The translations under genes and the position numbers were made by a program. Below, one piece after another: positions 54,183 through 63,398 of a stretch of 64,000 bases of DNA. This DNA comes from Pelagibacteraceae bacterium AG-390-D18 (GTDB lineage Bacteria > Pseudomonadota > Alphaproteobacteria > Pelagibacterales > Pelagibacteraceae), in NCBI GenBank assembly GCA_003279715.1, contig QCGY01000001.1, positions 1-64,000 on the forward strand. The letters run 5' to 3'. Under the pieces are notes generated by a model. That model saw nothing but the letters and a program-made list of their open reading frames with translations, ran no database searches and had not been told where the DNA came from. The first letter of the stretch is position 1, and each line of letters starts with the position of its first letter.

Positions 54183-55811
54183 ATGATTGTAAAAAAATTT
54201 ACAGACAATCTAAGCAGGTTTTATTTTAATTTAAGAATAAATTTAAAACAATTTTATAAAAACTCTAGTTTTTATGACAAACAAATATCTAAAACTAAAA
54301 ATATAAGTTTTAATTATAAACCAAGCCCCTATTTATTATCTTCAATAGTAAAATATCAAAAAAAAAAGTATAAAATTGAAGACTTTGCATTGGAAACTAT
54401 TTGGCAAAACAACTTAAATTATGAAGAGTTCAAAAAGTTAAATAATTTTTTTTGGTTTTTCAGTTTAGATTTAAAATCCTCAAAAAAAACCACTCAAACA
54501 GTTATCAATAATTGGATTAACAAGAACAATCTTTATAACGAAAAAAGTTGGAATTTTGACATCACATCTAAAAGAATAATTTCCTGGTTATCTAATCATC
54601 AATTGACTTACGAAGATTGTGAAGAAGAATTTAAAAAAAAATTTAATCAAAGTATTCAAAAACAAGCAAATCATCTTTTAAATGAAATTAAAAATTTATC
54701 AGAAGTTGAAAACAAAATTATAGGTTGTGCTGCAATTATTTTAACAGGCCTAGCATATAAAGAAGATAGTAAATATCTTATAGACGGATTAAACTTTTTA
54801 AAGAAAATAATAAGATCATCAATAGGTAATAATGGTTTTCCTAAATCTAGAAACATAAAACAACTTATTCTTTATTTAAAATATTTTATTATAATTAGAG
54901 AATGGTTTAAAGAATCTCAAAATACAATTCCAGAATATATCGATGAAACAATATATTATCTTGGCCAAAGTTATGCATTTATATGGCAAAATATTAAACA
55001 AGATATTCTTTTTAATGGTAACTACATTTCAAATAATAATGAATTTGATCAATATTTAAAAAGATTTGGATATGTATTTAAAAATGAAAATAAAGAGACC
55101 GCAGGTTATGCAATTCTTAAAAATAAAAAAATTATGCTAACAATGGATATAGGAGATAGTCCTAGCAATAATTTTTCAAAATTTTATCAATCAGGGGCTC
55201 TTTCGTTTGAAATCATTTCTAATGGAAAAAAATTAATAACTAATTGTGGTTATTTTACTAATGCACAAAATAAGTTAAATAAACTTTCTAAAAGTACAGC
55301 TTTACAAAGTACTTTATCAATTGAAGATCATTCTTCTTGTGATTATAAAAAATTAGATAAATTTAATTTTATTGTTAAAAAAGGTATACGCATAGATAAT
55401 AAAAACGTTATATTTGAAGATAATTATTGGAAGATATCAGGATCACATGATGGCTATTTAAAAAAATTTAAAACAATTCATAAAAGAGAAATTGAATTTT
55501 ACCCAGAACAAATGAAGTTCATTGGTATTGATAAATTATTAAGAAAAGATAAATCAAAAAATATTAAGTTTGATATTAGATTTCATTTAACTCCAGATAC
55601 CAAAGTTATGAAAACACAAGATAATAAATCAATTTTAATAGAATTAGAGGATGAAGGTTGGAAATTTAATTGTGATAATTTTGATATAAATATTGATAAT
55701 GGATTATATTTAGGTATTAAAAATTCATATAAAGAAAACCAAAACATATGTATATCGGGAATTTGTCAAGATGATACTCAAAATATAAAATGGGAAATTA
55801 CTAGGCTATAA
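54183..55811 (+). CDS. Heparinase II/III-like protein
   Basis: 542 residues. The N-terminal half is helical (alpha/alpha barrel, with KRIISWLSNHQL and YLGQSYAFIWQN), the C-terminal half is beta-rich with TCGYF-like NCGYFTNAQN, STLSIEDHSSCD and GSHDGYLKKF. This matches the heparinase II/III-like family found next to purH in alphaproteobacteria. Real substrate unknown; cell-wall or exopolysaccharide turnover is possible. No signal peptide is seen. Coupled to purH by TAATG. Confidence 0.83.
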   Translation: MIVKKFTDNLSRFYFNLRINLKQFYKNSSFYDKQISKTKNISFNYKPSPYLLSSIVKYQKKKYKIEDFALETIWQNNLNYEEFKKLNNFFWFFSLDLKSSKKTTQTVINNWINKNNLYNEKSWNFDITSKRIISWLSNHQLTYEDCEEEFKKKFNQSIQKQANHLLNEIKNLSEVENKIIGCAAIILTGLAYKEDSKYLIDGLNFLKKIIRSSIGNNGFPKSRNIKQLILYLKYFIIIREWFKESQNTIPEYIDETIYYLGQSYAFIWQNIKQDILFNGNYISNNNEFDQYLKRFGYVFKNENKETAGYAILKNKKIMLTMDIGDSPSNNFSKFYQSGALSFEIISNGKKLITNCGYFTNAQNKLNKLSKSTALQSTLSIEDHSSCDYKKLDKFNFIVKKGIRIDNKNVIFEDNYWKISGSHDGYLKKFKTIHKREIEFYPEQMKFIGIDKLLRKDKSKNIKFDIRFHLTPDTKVMKTQDNKSILIELEDEGWKFNCDNFDINIDNGLYLGIKNSYKENQNICISGICQDDTQNIKWEITRL

Positions 55812-57346
55812 TGAAAAAAATAAAAACTGCTCTTATTTCTTTATCTGATAAAAAGAATTTAAAACCACTATTATTTTCTTTAAAAAAAAATAATATAAAA
55901 ATTATTAGTTCGGGTGGTACCTATAAAGAAATTAAAAAGTTGAATTTTAAATGCTTAGAAGTCTCTGATTTTACAGGTTTTCCTGAAATTTTAGAAGGAA
56001 GAGTAAAAACCCTTCATCCAAAAATACATGCAGGTATTTTAAATAAAAGAAAAAGTAAAATTCACCTTAAAGATCTTAAAAATAATAATTTTGAAAATAT
56101 AGATTTAGTTATCGTAAACTTTTACCCATTTGAAGAAACTTTAAAAAGCACAAAAAATCATAACAAAATAGTTGAAAATATTGATGTAGGTGGGCCAACA
56201 ATGGTCAGATCAGCAGCTAAAAACTATCAAGATGTAACAGTTATTACTTCATCAGATCAATATAAAGAATTAATTGGGGAATTAAATAATAATAAAGGTT
56301 CTACATCATTAGAGTTTAGAGAAAAATTATCTAGAATTGCATTTACTGAAACTGCTTATTACGACTCAGTTATTTCTGACTATTTTAATAAAAAAAATAA
56401 AGTTCTTTTTCCTAAAAGAAAAGTTTTTCATGCTAATCTAATTGAAACTCCACGTTATGGTGAAAATCCGCACCAAAAAAGTGCAATTTATTCAAAAAAT
56501 AGCAATATGAAAATAAATCAAATTCATGGAAAACAACTAAGTTATAATAATTATAATGATATATTTTCAGCTTTAACTATTTCAAAGTCTCTTCCCAAAA
56601 ATACTGGGACTGTCATAGTTAAACATACGAATCCATGTGGAGTTTCTATAAACAGTAATCATCTTAAGAGTTATAAATTGGCACTAGCATGTGATCCGAT
56701 TAGTGCGTTCGGAGGTATAGTATCATGTAATTTTAAAATTAATAAAAATTTAGCTACAGAGTTAAATAAATTATTTCTTGAGGTCATTATAGCTAACGGT
56801 TTTGATAAAGATGCATTGAAATTATTAAAAAAGAAGAAAAATTTAAGATTAATTGATGCAAAAAGTTATTCTTTTAGAGAAATATTAAAATTTGTAACTT
56901 CAAACGAAGAATTATTAATACAAACTGAAGATTTAAAGAAGTTTAGTAATAAAGATTTTAAAATCGTTTCCAAAAAAAAACCAAATTCTAAGCAAATGAG
57001 AAATCTTATTTTTGCATTTAATATATGTCGATACGTAAAATCTAATGCGATAGTGCTTGCATCAAATGAAACAACAGCTGGAATTGGATCTGGTCAAACA
57101 AGTCGTGTGGATAGCTGTCAAATTGCAATCGATAAAATGCAAAAATTTATGCACACAGATGATGATGTGGTAGCAGCATCTGACGCATTTTTTCCTTTTG
57201 TTGATGGAATTCAAAAACTAGTTCAATCAGGTATCTCAGCAGTTATACAGCCCTCTGGATCCATTAGAGACAAAGAAATAATAAAGTTTGCTAACGAAAC
57301 TGATACAATTTTAGTTTTTTCTAAAACTAGACATTTTAGACATTGA
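55811..57346 (+). CDS. purH: Bifunctional AICAR formyltransferase/IMP cyclohydrolase
   Basis: 511 residues. The N-terminal methylglyoxal-synthase-like cyclohydrolase domain has ISSGGTYKEI and GRVKTLHPKIHAGIL. The C-terminal transformylase has RYGENPHQKSAIY, KHTNPCG, SGQTSRVD and the closing PSGSIRDKE. It performs the last two steps of purine synthesis. Its 3' end overlaps the convergent phhB gene by 11 bases. Confidence 0.95.
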   Translation: MKKIKTALISLSDKKNLKPLLFSLKKNNIKIISSGGTYKEIKKLNFKCLEVSDFTGFPEILEGRVKTLHPKIHAGILNKRKSKIHLKDLKNNNFENIDLVIVNFYPFEETLKSTKNHNKIVENIDVGGPTMVRSAAKNYQDVTVITSSDQYKELIGELNNNKGSTSLEFREKLSRIAFTETAYYDSVISDYFNKKNKVLFPKRKVFHANLIETPRYGENPHQKSAIYSKNSNMKINQIHGKQLSYNNYNDIFSALTISKSLPKNTGTVIVKHTNPCGVSINSNHLKSYKLALACDPISAFGGIVSCNFKINKNLATELNKLFLEVIIANGFDKDALKLLKKKKNLRLIDAKSYSFREILKFVTSNEELLIQTEDLKKFSNKDFKIVSKKKPNSKQMRNLIFAFNICRYVKSNAIVLASNETTAGIGSGQTSRVDSCQIAIDKMQKFMHTDDDVVAASDAFFPFVDGIQKLVQSGISAVIQPSGSIRDKEIIKFANETDTILVFSKTRHFRH

Positions 57347-57680
57347 TTAATTGATCTATTTTTGCAGCTAAAATAAAGTCATTTTCTGATAATCCCTCTA
57401 TAGCATGTGTTGTAATTTTTATTTCTGCATATCCCCAACCAAATAATATATCTGGGTGATGTCCCTCATTTTCTGAGAGTTCTCCAACTTTATTAATAAA
57501 GTTTTGACTATCTAAAAAATTTTTAAAATTAAATTTTTTTTTTAAAAAGAAAATTTTTTTTTCATCTTTAGTGATATCCCAATTATCAACTTTTTTTTGG
57601 TACTTGTGAATTTCTGATATATCAAAAGGTAAAACACCTCCTTCACAGGGAACACATTTTTTATTTAAAAGATCATTCAT
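57336..57680 (-). CDS. phhB: 4a-hydroxytetrahydrobiopterin dehydratase (pterin carbinolamine dehydratase)
   Basis: 114 residues from the ATG at 57680. An in-frame extension upstream would read through the tRNA gene and is rejected. CVPCEGGVLPF, FNFKNFLDSQNFINKVGELSENEGHHPDI and TTHAIEGLSENDFILAAKID match the PCD family. It dehydrates the pterin carbinolamine; with no phenylalanine hydroxylase here, the role may be general pterin recycling. Confidence 0.9.
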   Translation of the reverse strand: MNDLLNKKCVPCEGGVLPFDISEIHKYQKKVDNWDITKDEKKIFFLKKKFNFKNFLDSQNFINKVGELSENEGHHPDILFGWGYAEIKITTHAIEGLSENDFILAAKIDQLINV

Positions 57681-57689
57681 ATATAATTT

Positions 57690-57764
57690 TGGAGCGGGCA
57701 AAGGGGGTCGAACCCTCGACCTTCTCGTTGGCAACGAGACGCTCTACCACTGAGCTATGCCCGC
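57690..57764 (-). tRNA. tRNA-Gly (GCC)
   Basis: A complete cloverleaf on the minus strand: acceptor GCGGGCA/TGCCCGC, D-arm GCTC..GAGC, anticodon stem CTCGT/ACGAG with loop anticodon GCC, and T-arm GAGGGTTCGACCC. The 3' CCA is encoded. 75 bases including CCA. The overlap-free spacing to phhB is 9 bases. Confidence 0.95.
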
Positions 57765-57845
57765 AATTATTAAAGCTATAGTTAGACTTTTTTTTTAATT
57801 CAATCAATACAAATTAATTATAGATATGATATATATTATTTTATT

Positions 57846-58493
57846 ATGCAAATAAATGATCTCCCAAAAAAAATATCTATTTTTCCTTTAAGGAATTTTA
57901 TCATTTTCCCCAAAACTACAGTGCCATTGAATATTTTTGAGCCTCGCTACATAGATATGATTGATGATAGTATGAAATCTAATAAGTTAGTAGGTATCAT
58001 ACAGCCTTTGAGCTTGGACAATGTTAATCAAGCAGAACCTGATGTTCATCAAGTTGGCTGCCTGGGGAAAATAATCAGTTTTAAAGTGTCAGAAAATGGA
58101 CAGTATTTAATTGAATTAAAGGGCTTAATTAGATTTGAAATTATTAGAGAGTTCAAATCTAAAAAAAAATATAGAGAATATGAGGTAAATTTTGAACGTT
58201 TTAATCGTGATCTTGACCACAAAAAAGAACAACTTAAATTTTCTGATTTAGAATTAATTTTTAAAGATCTAAAATCATTATTTGAAAAAAGAGGTTTCAT
58301 AATAAATTGGAAAGAACTTGAAAAACAAAGTTTAGATGAAACTATAAATGCTTTAGCAATGGCCTCACCATTTACATTAGAAGAAAAACAAGTCTTATTA
58401 GAAGCGGAAAGTCTTAATATAAGGAAAAATAAAATAGCAGAAATTTTAAGCACTTATACTTACGATATTTTCGACAATACAACTATTCAGTAA
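57846..58493 (+). CDS. LON substrate-binding domain protein
   Basis: 215 residues matching the N-terminal domain of Lon: ISIFPLRNFIIFPKTTVPLNIFEPRYIDMID and VGCLGKIISF. There is no ATPase or protease part, so it is a stand-alone LON-domain protein as in many proteobacteria. Role unknown, perhaps substrate recognition. Convergent with the UbiH-like gene, with a one-base gap. Confidence 0.88.
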   Translation: MQINDLPKKISIFPLRNFIIFPKTTVPLNIFEPRYIDMIDDSMKSNKLVGIIQPLSLDNVNQAEPDVHQVGCLGKIISFKVSENGQYLIELKGLIRFEIIREFKSKKKYREYEVNFERFNRDLDHKKEQLKFSDLELIFKDLKSLFEKRGFIINWKELEKQSLDETINALAMASPFTLEEKQVLLEAESLNIRKNKIAEILSTYTYDIFDNTTIQ

Positions 58494-58494
58494 A

Positions 58495-59574
58495 TTAAAA
58501 TAAAATACCTCTGTCAGCAATTTTAGTAAATAATTTATTAATTACTGGATAATTGCCAATAAGTCTAACTGACTTGCTTAAGAAACTACTTTTCATCTTT
58601 CTTTCAATATTAAAGAATTCATGGATTAAATCTATTCCATTTGAAAAAATAAAATTTTTATGTCTTAATTTTTTCTGGAACTCTAAATTTACAGACTTGT
58701 CTATTGATAAACCAACATCTAACCTAGTTTTGATAATTTCAAAAAGAATTTTAATATCTCTAATCGTCATATTGAAACCTTGACCTGCCAAAGGGTGAAC
58801 TTTGTGTAATAAATCTCCAAATGCTAATATATTATTATGATAATAAGATCTTAAGTTTAATGAACTTAACTTAAAACTATTAATTTTTTCTATATATCTG
58901 ATTTTATACTTAAAATTTTTATCTCTTATTAATTGTTCAATATTCTCTTCTTTTTGATTTTTTGAATTATGAACAGAATAAACAATAGAAGTTTTTCTAT
59001 TTGAAATTGGTAAAAAGGCCAAAGGTCCTTTATTTGTAAAAATTTGAGAAGCTGTATCATTTATAATTTGGTCATGTGCAATGATAGTCGTGTATGCATT
59101 GCTATTATATTCTTTAGTTATTTTCTTACTAAAATATCGTTTTGTAATAAAATTAGTTTTTTCACAATTTATTATAAGATCATATTTATTTAAAAAAGAA
59201 AGATTTTTTTCATTTGAAAATTTAGATCTAAAAAATCTATTTTTTATTAAATCTTTATATAACAAATTATAAAGTCTATAATTTTTAATAATTGAAAAAA
59301 GTTGATCATTATTTGAATTAAAATTTATTAATTTTTGTTTCTTCAAACTTTCTGAAAAAATCTCTATTCTTTTTACTTTCCAAATTAATTTTTCAATATT
59401 AATTATATTGCTGTTAAAAAAATCTATATTATTCTTTGAAATTCCAATTGTTCTAGAAGGACTTATTTTATAATTTTTTTTGTTAAAAATTACATCAACA
59501 TCAATTCCATAATTAACTAGTACCTTAGCCAAGGTTAAAGCAGTTAAATTATTGCCAAGTATACAAACTGTCAT
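58495..59574 (-). CDS. UbiH/UbiF/COQ6-like FAD-dependent hydroxylase
   Basis: 359 residues from the ATG at 59574; an upstream in-frame start would add residues before the FAD fold. The closing motif GDLLHKVHPLAGQGFNMTIRDI is that of ubiquinone-synthesis monooxygenases. The first motif is GNNLTA instead of GxGxxG, so the FAD fold start is unusual. Likely a ring hydroxylase of ubiquinone synthesis, but the exact position is unknown. Divergent from ftsK. Confidence 0.78.
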   Translation of the reverse strand: MTVCILGNNLTALTLAKVLVNYGIDVDVIFNKKNYKISPSRTIGISKNNIDFFNSNIINIEKLIWKVKRIEIFSESLKKQKLINFNSNNDQLFSIIKNYRLYNLLYKDLIKNRFFRSKFSNEKNLSFLNKYDLIINCEKTNFITKRYFSKKITKEYNSNAYTTIIAHDQIINDTASQIFTNKGPLAFLPISNRKTSIVYSVHNSKNQKEENIEQLIRDKNFKYKIRYIEKINSFKLSSLNLRSYYHNNILAFGDLLHKVHPLAGQGFNMTIRDIKILFEIIKTRLDVGLSIDKSVNLEFQKKLRHKNFIFSNGIDLIHEFFNIERKMKSSFLSKSVRLIGNYPVINKLFTKIADRGILF

Positions 59575-59636
59575 AATATTTTTAATTTTAACAACAAAAA
59601 TTAGATGATACAAAGTGATTAAATCGATTCATTTAT

Positions 59637-61721
59637 ATGAATATTAAAAAAACAGCTAATTTATTGCTTAATTTCGCCGTTAAAAGGTTGGCAGAAATAT
59701 TTGGAGTCTTCATTTCTTTCGCAGGTGTAATGTTATTCTTAGCATTAATAACATATTCACCTAATGATCCAAATTTTATTTTTCCTGAAAATACAAAAAT
59801 TGAAAACTTAATGGGGTTTCAAGGTAGTTTTATTTCTGACTTATTTTTTCAATCAGTAGGATTAATGGCTTATTTGATTCCATTTACGCTGTTGATTACA
59901 GGTATTAATATTTTTAAAACGAAAGATTTTTTTTTAGTCATTGAAAATAATTTTTTTACGATTTTATATTTAGTATTTGGTACACTTTTTTTTGTACATT
60001 ATTACTCTGATGCATATTCTTTATATATAAATGGAACTAGTGGTTTTGTTGGGCAATATTTAAATCAAACTTTTCTTAAATCTCTTATATTAGTTAATGA
60101 GAGTATATTTTTTTATATATTAATTCTATTTACTATAATCTTTTTTCTAATCAGTATTAATTTTAACTCTAAAAACTTTGTAAAATTTATTAAAAAATTT
60201 TTTGATTTTATCAATAAAAAAAATACTAAAAATTATACAGATAAAAGTGAAATAATTAATGAATACATACCACAAGATGAAATTAAAAATCTTATTCAAG
60301 AAGATTTACCTTTTATTAAAAGTGAAAATAAGTCAGAAACAAAAATAAAATTTAAATTACCTTTGCTAGATTCATTAAAAATTCCAACAAAAAAAGAGAG
60401 GGAAAATTTTGAAAAAAATGAAACTCATGATCCTGGGTTTTTAGAAAAAATACTTATGGATTTTGGAGTAAATGGAAATATAAAAAAGGTTAGTCATGGT
60501 CCTGTTGTTACACTAAATGAATTCGAACCAGCTGCTGGAGTAAAAGTTTCTAAAATAATAAATCTATCAGATGATATAGCAAGAAATACAAGTTCAGAGT
60601 CTGCAAGAATAGCAACTATACCTGGTAGCAATACTGTTGGAATAGAGCTTCCAAATACAGTAAGAGAAAATGTTTATTTAAGTGAAATTTTAAATATCTC
60701 TGATTTCAAGAAAAAAGATATTAAGTTACCAATAGCGCTAGGTAAAAATATTTCTGGTAAACCTGTTGTTAGTGACTTAGCTTCTATGCCACATCTTCTT
60801 ATTGCTGGAACTACAGGTTCTGGAAAATCAGTTTGTATTAACACTATTATTTTATCTCTTCTATATCGACACACACCAGATAAATGTAAGTTTATTTTAA
60901 TTGATCCTAAAATGCTTGAATTATCAACATACGAAGGTATTCCACATTTACTTTGTCCAGTAATTACGGAAGCAAAAAAAGCAGCTTCTGTTCTTGGTTG
61001 GGTCGTTAAAGAAATGGAAAGTAGATATAGATTAATGACAAAAGAGGGTGTGAGAAATATTGATGGATATAATGCTAAGCATAAACTTCCAATGCCCTAT
61101 ATTGTTGTTGTGGTCGATGAGATGTCAGATTTAATGTTGGTTGCAGGTAAAGAAATTGAAAATTACATCCAAAAATTATCCCAAATGGCTCGAGCTGCAG
61201 GAATTCATATCATTATGGCCACACAAAGACCTAGTGTAGATGTCATTACAGGAACTATTAAAGCTAATTTTCCAACCAGAATATCTTTCCAGGTTACCTC
61301 AAAGATAGACAGTAGAACTATTCTTGGAGAACAGGGGGCTGAGCAATTGCTAGGCAAAGGAGACATGCTTTACATGTCCTCTGCTAACAGAATAGTCAGA
61401 ATTCATGCACCATTTGTATCTGATAATGAAATTGAAAAAATTAATAATTTTTTAAGAGCTCAAGCAGAACCCGATTATATAGATGAAATATTAAATTTTG
61501 CTGACGAGAAAGAGATTGGAGACAATCAATCTCTAGGTGACAAAGATGAACTTTATCAATCAGCTTTAGAAATAATTAGATCCGAAGGTAAAGCATCGAC
61601 TTCTTATTTACAAAGAAAACTTCAAATTGGTTATAATCGAGCAGCAAGAATTATTGATATGATGGAGGCTGATGGGATTGTCAGTAAAGCAAATCATGTT
61701 GGTAAAAGAGATGTGCTCTAA
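59637..61721 (+). CDS. ftsK: DNA translocase FtsK
   Basis: 694 residues: four or five N-terminal membrane segments, a short acidic/Lys linker, then the motor with Walker A AGTTGSGKSV, Walker B VVVDEMSDLM, MATQRPSVDVITG and the C-terminal gamma winged helix (YQSALEIIRSEGKASTSYLQRKLQIGYNRAARI). It moves DNA at the septum and activates XerCD at dif. Shorter than E. coli FtsK because the linker is short. Coupled to lolA by TAATG. Confidence 0.95.
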   Translation: MNIKKTANLLLNFAVKRLAEIFGVFISFAGVMLFLALITYSPNDPNFIFPENTKIENLMGFQGSFISDLFFQSVGLMAYLIPFTLLITGINIFKTKDFFLVIENNFFTILYLVFGTLFFVHYYSDAYSLYINGTSGFVGQYLNQTFLKSLILVNESIFFYILILFTIIFFLISINFNSKNFVKFIKKFFDFINKKNTKNYTDKSEIINEYIPQDEIKNLIQEDLPFIKSENKSETKIKFKLPLLDSLKIPTKKERENFEKNETHDPGFLEKILMDFGVNGNIKKVSHGPVVTLNEFEPAAGVKVSKIINLSDDIARNTSSESARIATIPGSNTVGIELPNTVRENVYLSEILNISDFKKKDIKLPIALGKNISGKPVVSDLASMPHLLIAGTTGSGKSVCINTIILSLLYRHTPDKCKFILIDPKMLELSTYEGIPHLLCPVITEAKKAASVLGWVVKEMESRYRLMTKEGVRNIDGYNAKHKLPMPYIVVVVDEMSDLMLVAGKEIENYIQKLSQMARAAGIHIIMATQRPSVDVITGTIKANFPTRISFQVTSKIDSRTILGEQGAEQLLGKGDMLYMSSANRIVRIHAPFVSDNEIEKINNFLRAQAEPDYIDEILNFADEKEIGDNQSLGDKDELYQSALEIIRSEGKASTSYLQRKLQIGYNRAARIIDMMEADGIVSKANHVGKRDVL

Positions 61722-62266
61722 TGTTTAAATACTTCTTTATTTTTATTTTTGTAATTTTATTTACTAATTCTCATGCAGAAAATAAAAATAAAATTATAGA
61801 AAAACTTCAAAATACTAAAAATTTAGTTTTTGAATTTGAACAAAATATTAATGGAAAAATAGAAAACGGAGATTGTACAATTCAATATCCAAAAAAAATT
61901 TATTGTAAATATCTAAAAAATAATAAAATTTTAGTTTCTAATAGTAAATCATTAGTGATTAAAACTATATCAAGCTATTATAGGTACCCCTTAAAAAAAA
62001 CACCATTAAATTTTATTTTAGACAAAAATTTTTTAATAGAGAGAATAAATAATTTAGAGGAAGGAATATTAAACGAGACTTATATAAATTTCACTATTTT
62101 GGAAAATAATAATGTAATTAATATTTTTTTTGACAACAAAACATTTAATTTAACTGGCTGGCAAACTAAAGATATTTATCAAAATGTTAATGTTACTTAT
62201 CTTTCATCTATTCAGGTAAATCAACAACTTGATGAAGATTTATTTAAACTACCTATACAAAACTAA
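61721..62266 (+). CDS. lolA: LolA-like outer-membrane lipoprotein carrier
   Basis: 181 residues with a Sec signal peptide (cleavage near SHA-EN) and a LolA-like half-barrel: KLQNTKNLVFEFEQNINGKIENGDC then YPKKIYCKY and the hydrophobic core strand TFNLTGWQTKD. It would carry lipoproteins across the periplasm. The conservation is moderate. It follows ftsK, a common alphaproteobacterial order, and overlaps a convergent gene by 4 bases. Confidence 0.82.
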   Translation: MFKYFFIFIFVILFTNSHAENKNKIIEKLQNTKNLVFEFEQNINGKIENGDCTIQYPKKIYCKYLKNNKILVSNSKSLVIKTISSYYRYPLKKTPLNFILDKNFLIERINNLEEGILNETYINFTILENNNVINIFFDNKTFNLTGWQTKDIYQNVNVTYLSSIQVNQQLDEDLFKLPIQN

Positions 62267-62766
62267 ATTTTTATAGTTTCAGTTTTAAATATTTTCATAC
62301 CTCTGGCAATATAATTATTTAAAGCATTTTTGTGATCCAGAGAGCATGTATGAACCCAAACTCTATCAATACTTTCTTTAAAAGATTTCTTAATTGCTTC
62401 AGATAATAAATATGATCCCAGTTTTTTATTTTGAAATTCCTCTAATAATCCAAAGTAAGCTATTTCTACTTCTTTTTTCTCACTATGTGATATCAGTTCA
62501 AAAAAACCAACAAGATCATCTTTATGTTTAAAAATATATGTTTTAACTTTTTCACTTGATATATAATCTATCCATTGAGTTTCTGTCCAAACTAATCGAT
62601 CAATCCATTTATGTTTTTTACCAATATTTTTATAAAAAAATTTATTTAATTGAAAATTAGTTGGCTCTAATAAATTTAAAGAATAATCAACAGTAGGTTT
62701 GGTAACTTCAACTAGATCTTTAATTGAATTTATTTCTAAATAATTTCTTTTAACTTCTTCTGTCAC
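62263..62766 (-). CDS. GNAT-family N-acetyltransferase
   Basis: 167 residues. The GNAT core is visible in LVGFFELISHSEKKEVEIAYFGLLEEFQNKKLGSYLLSEAIKK (acetyl-CoA binding loop) and VHTCSLDHKNALNNYIARGMKIF. It resembles YjdJ/RimI-like small acetyltransferases; the acceptor is unknown. It overlaps the HIT gene by 4 bases, so it is in the his-associated run. Confidence 0.83.
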   Translation of the reverse strand: MTEEVKRNYLEINSIKDLVEVTKPTVDYSLNLLEPTNFQLNKFFYKNIGKKHKWIDRLVWTETQWIDYISSEKVKTYIFKHKDDLVGFFELISHSEKKEVEIAYFGLLEEFQNKKLGSYLLSEAIKKSFKESIDRVWVHTCSLDHKNALNNYIARGMKIFKTETIKI

Positions 62767-63128
62767 TCAACCATTTTTCCAACTTTTTCACCCCCAAATA
62801 AATGAAAGTGTAAGTGTGGAACCTCTTGACCACCATCATTACTTATATTAGTTAGCGCTCTATAGCCCCTGCCTACTTCTGTTGAAATACCTAATTTTTT
62901 AGCTACTATATTTATTCCCTTGAATAATCCGACCATCTCTTCTGACGAAGCATTAATACTAAAATCATCTAAATCTATGTATTTTCCTTTTGGAATTATT
63001 AAAGCATGAATTTTTTTCGCAGGATAAATATCATGAAAGGACAAAACAAAATCATCCTCATAAATTTTTTTACAAGGTATCTCCCCTTTTAAAATTTTTG
63101 CAAAGATATTGTTTTCATCATAATTCAT
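62763..63128 (-). CDS. HIT family protein (HinT-like)
   Basis: 121 residues. The histidine triad is VPHLHFHLFGG, preceded by NIFAKILKGEIPCKKIYEDD and HALIIPKGKY. HinT proteins hydrolyse aminoacyl- or lysyl-AMP and related nucleotides. It overlaps hisE by 4 bases and the GNAT gene by 4, an arrangement common in alphaproteobacteria next to hisF-hisE. Confidence 0.92.
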   Translation of the reverse strand: MNYDENNIFAKILKGEIPCKKIYEDDFVLSFHDIYPAKKIHALIIPKGKYIDLDDFSINASSEEMVGLFKGINIVAKKLGISTEVGRGYRALTNISNDGGQEVPHLHFHLFGGEKVGKMVE

Positions 63129-63397
63129 TTTTTTCTTTTTTCTAACTCTGACATTACATCTTCAATTTTTATATCATTTGCCTCAAGATACATTAACAAA
63201 TGGTAAAAAACATCTGCACTTTCATGAATTATATTAGAATTTTCCTCTACTGCCTCAATCAACTCATTAACTTCTTCTAAAACTTTTGCTTTACATAGCA
63301 ATTTGTCAGTAAGTAGTTTATTTGTATAAGATCCATCAACCGGTAATGATTTTCTTTCCCGAGCAAGTTTGATTAAGTTTTCTAATGTATCAAGCAT
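63125..63397 (-). CDS. hisE: Phosphoribosyl-ATP pyrophosphatase
   Basis: 90 residues of the MazG-like alpha-helical fold. The metal-binding helix pair with VLEEVNELIEAVEE and the segment ESADVFYHLLMYLEA are typical of HisE. It removes pyrophosphate from phosphoribosyl-ATP in histidine synthesis. One base separates it from hisF. Confidence 0.92.
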   Translation of the reverse strand: MLDTLENLIKLARERKSLPVDGSYTNKLLTDKLLCKAKVLEEVNELIEAVEENSNIIHESADVFYHLLMYLEANDIKIEDVMSELEKRKK

Positions 63398-63398
63398 A

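Noticed and set aside
57681-57734. N-terminal extension of phhB
   Set aside because: It would translate part of the tRNA-Gly gene; the ATG at 57680 gives the normal family length.
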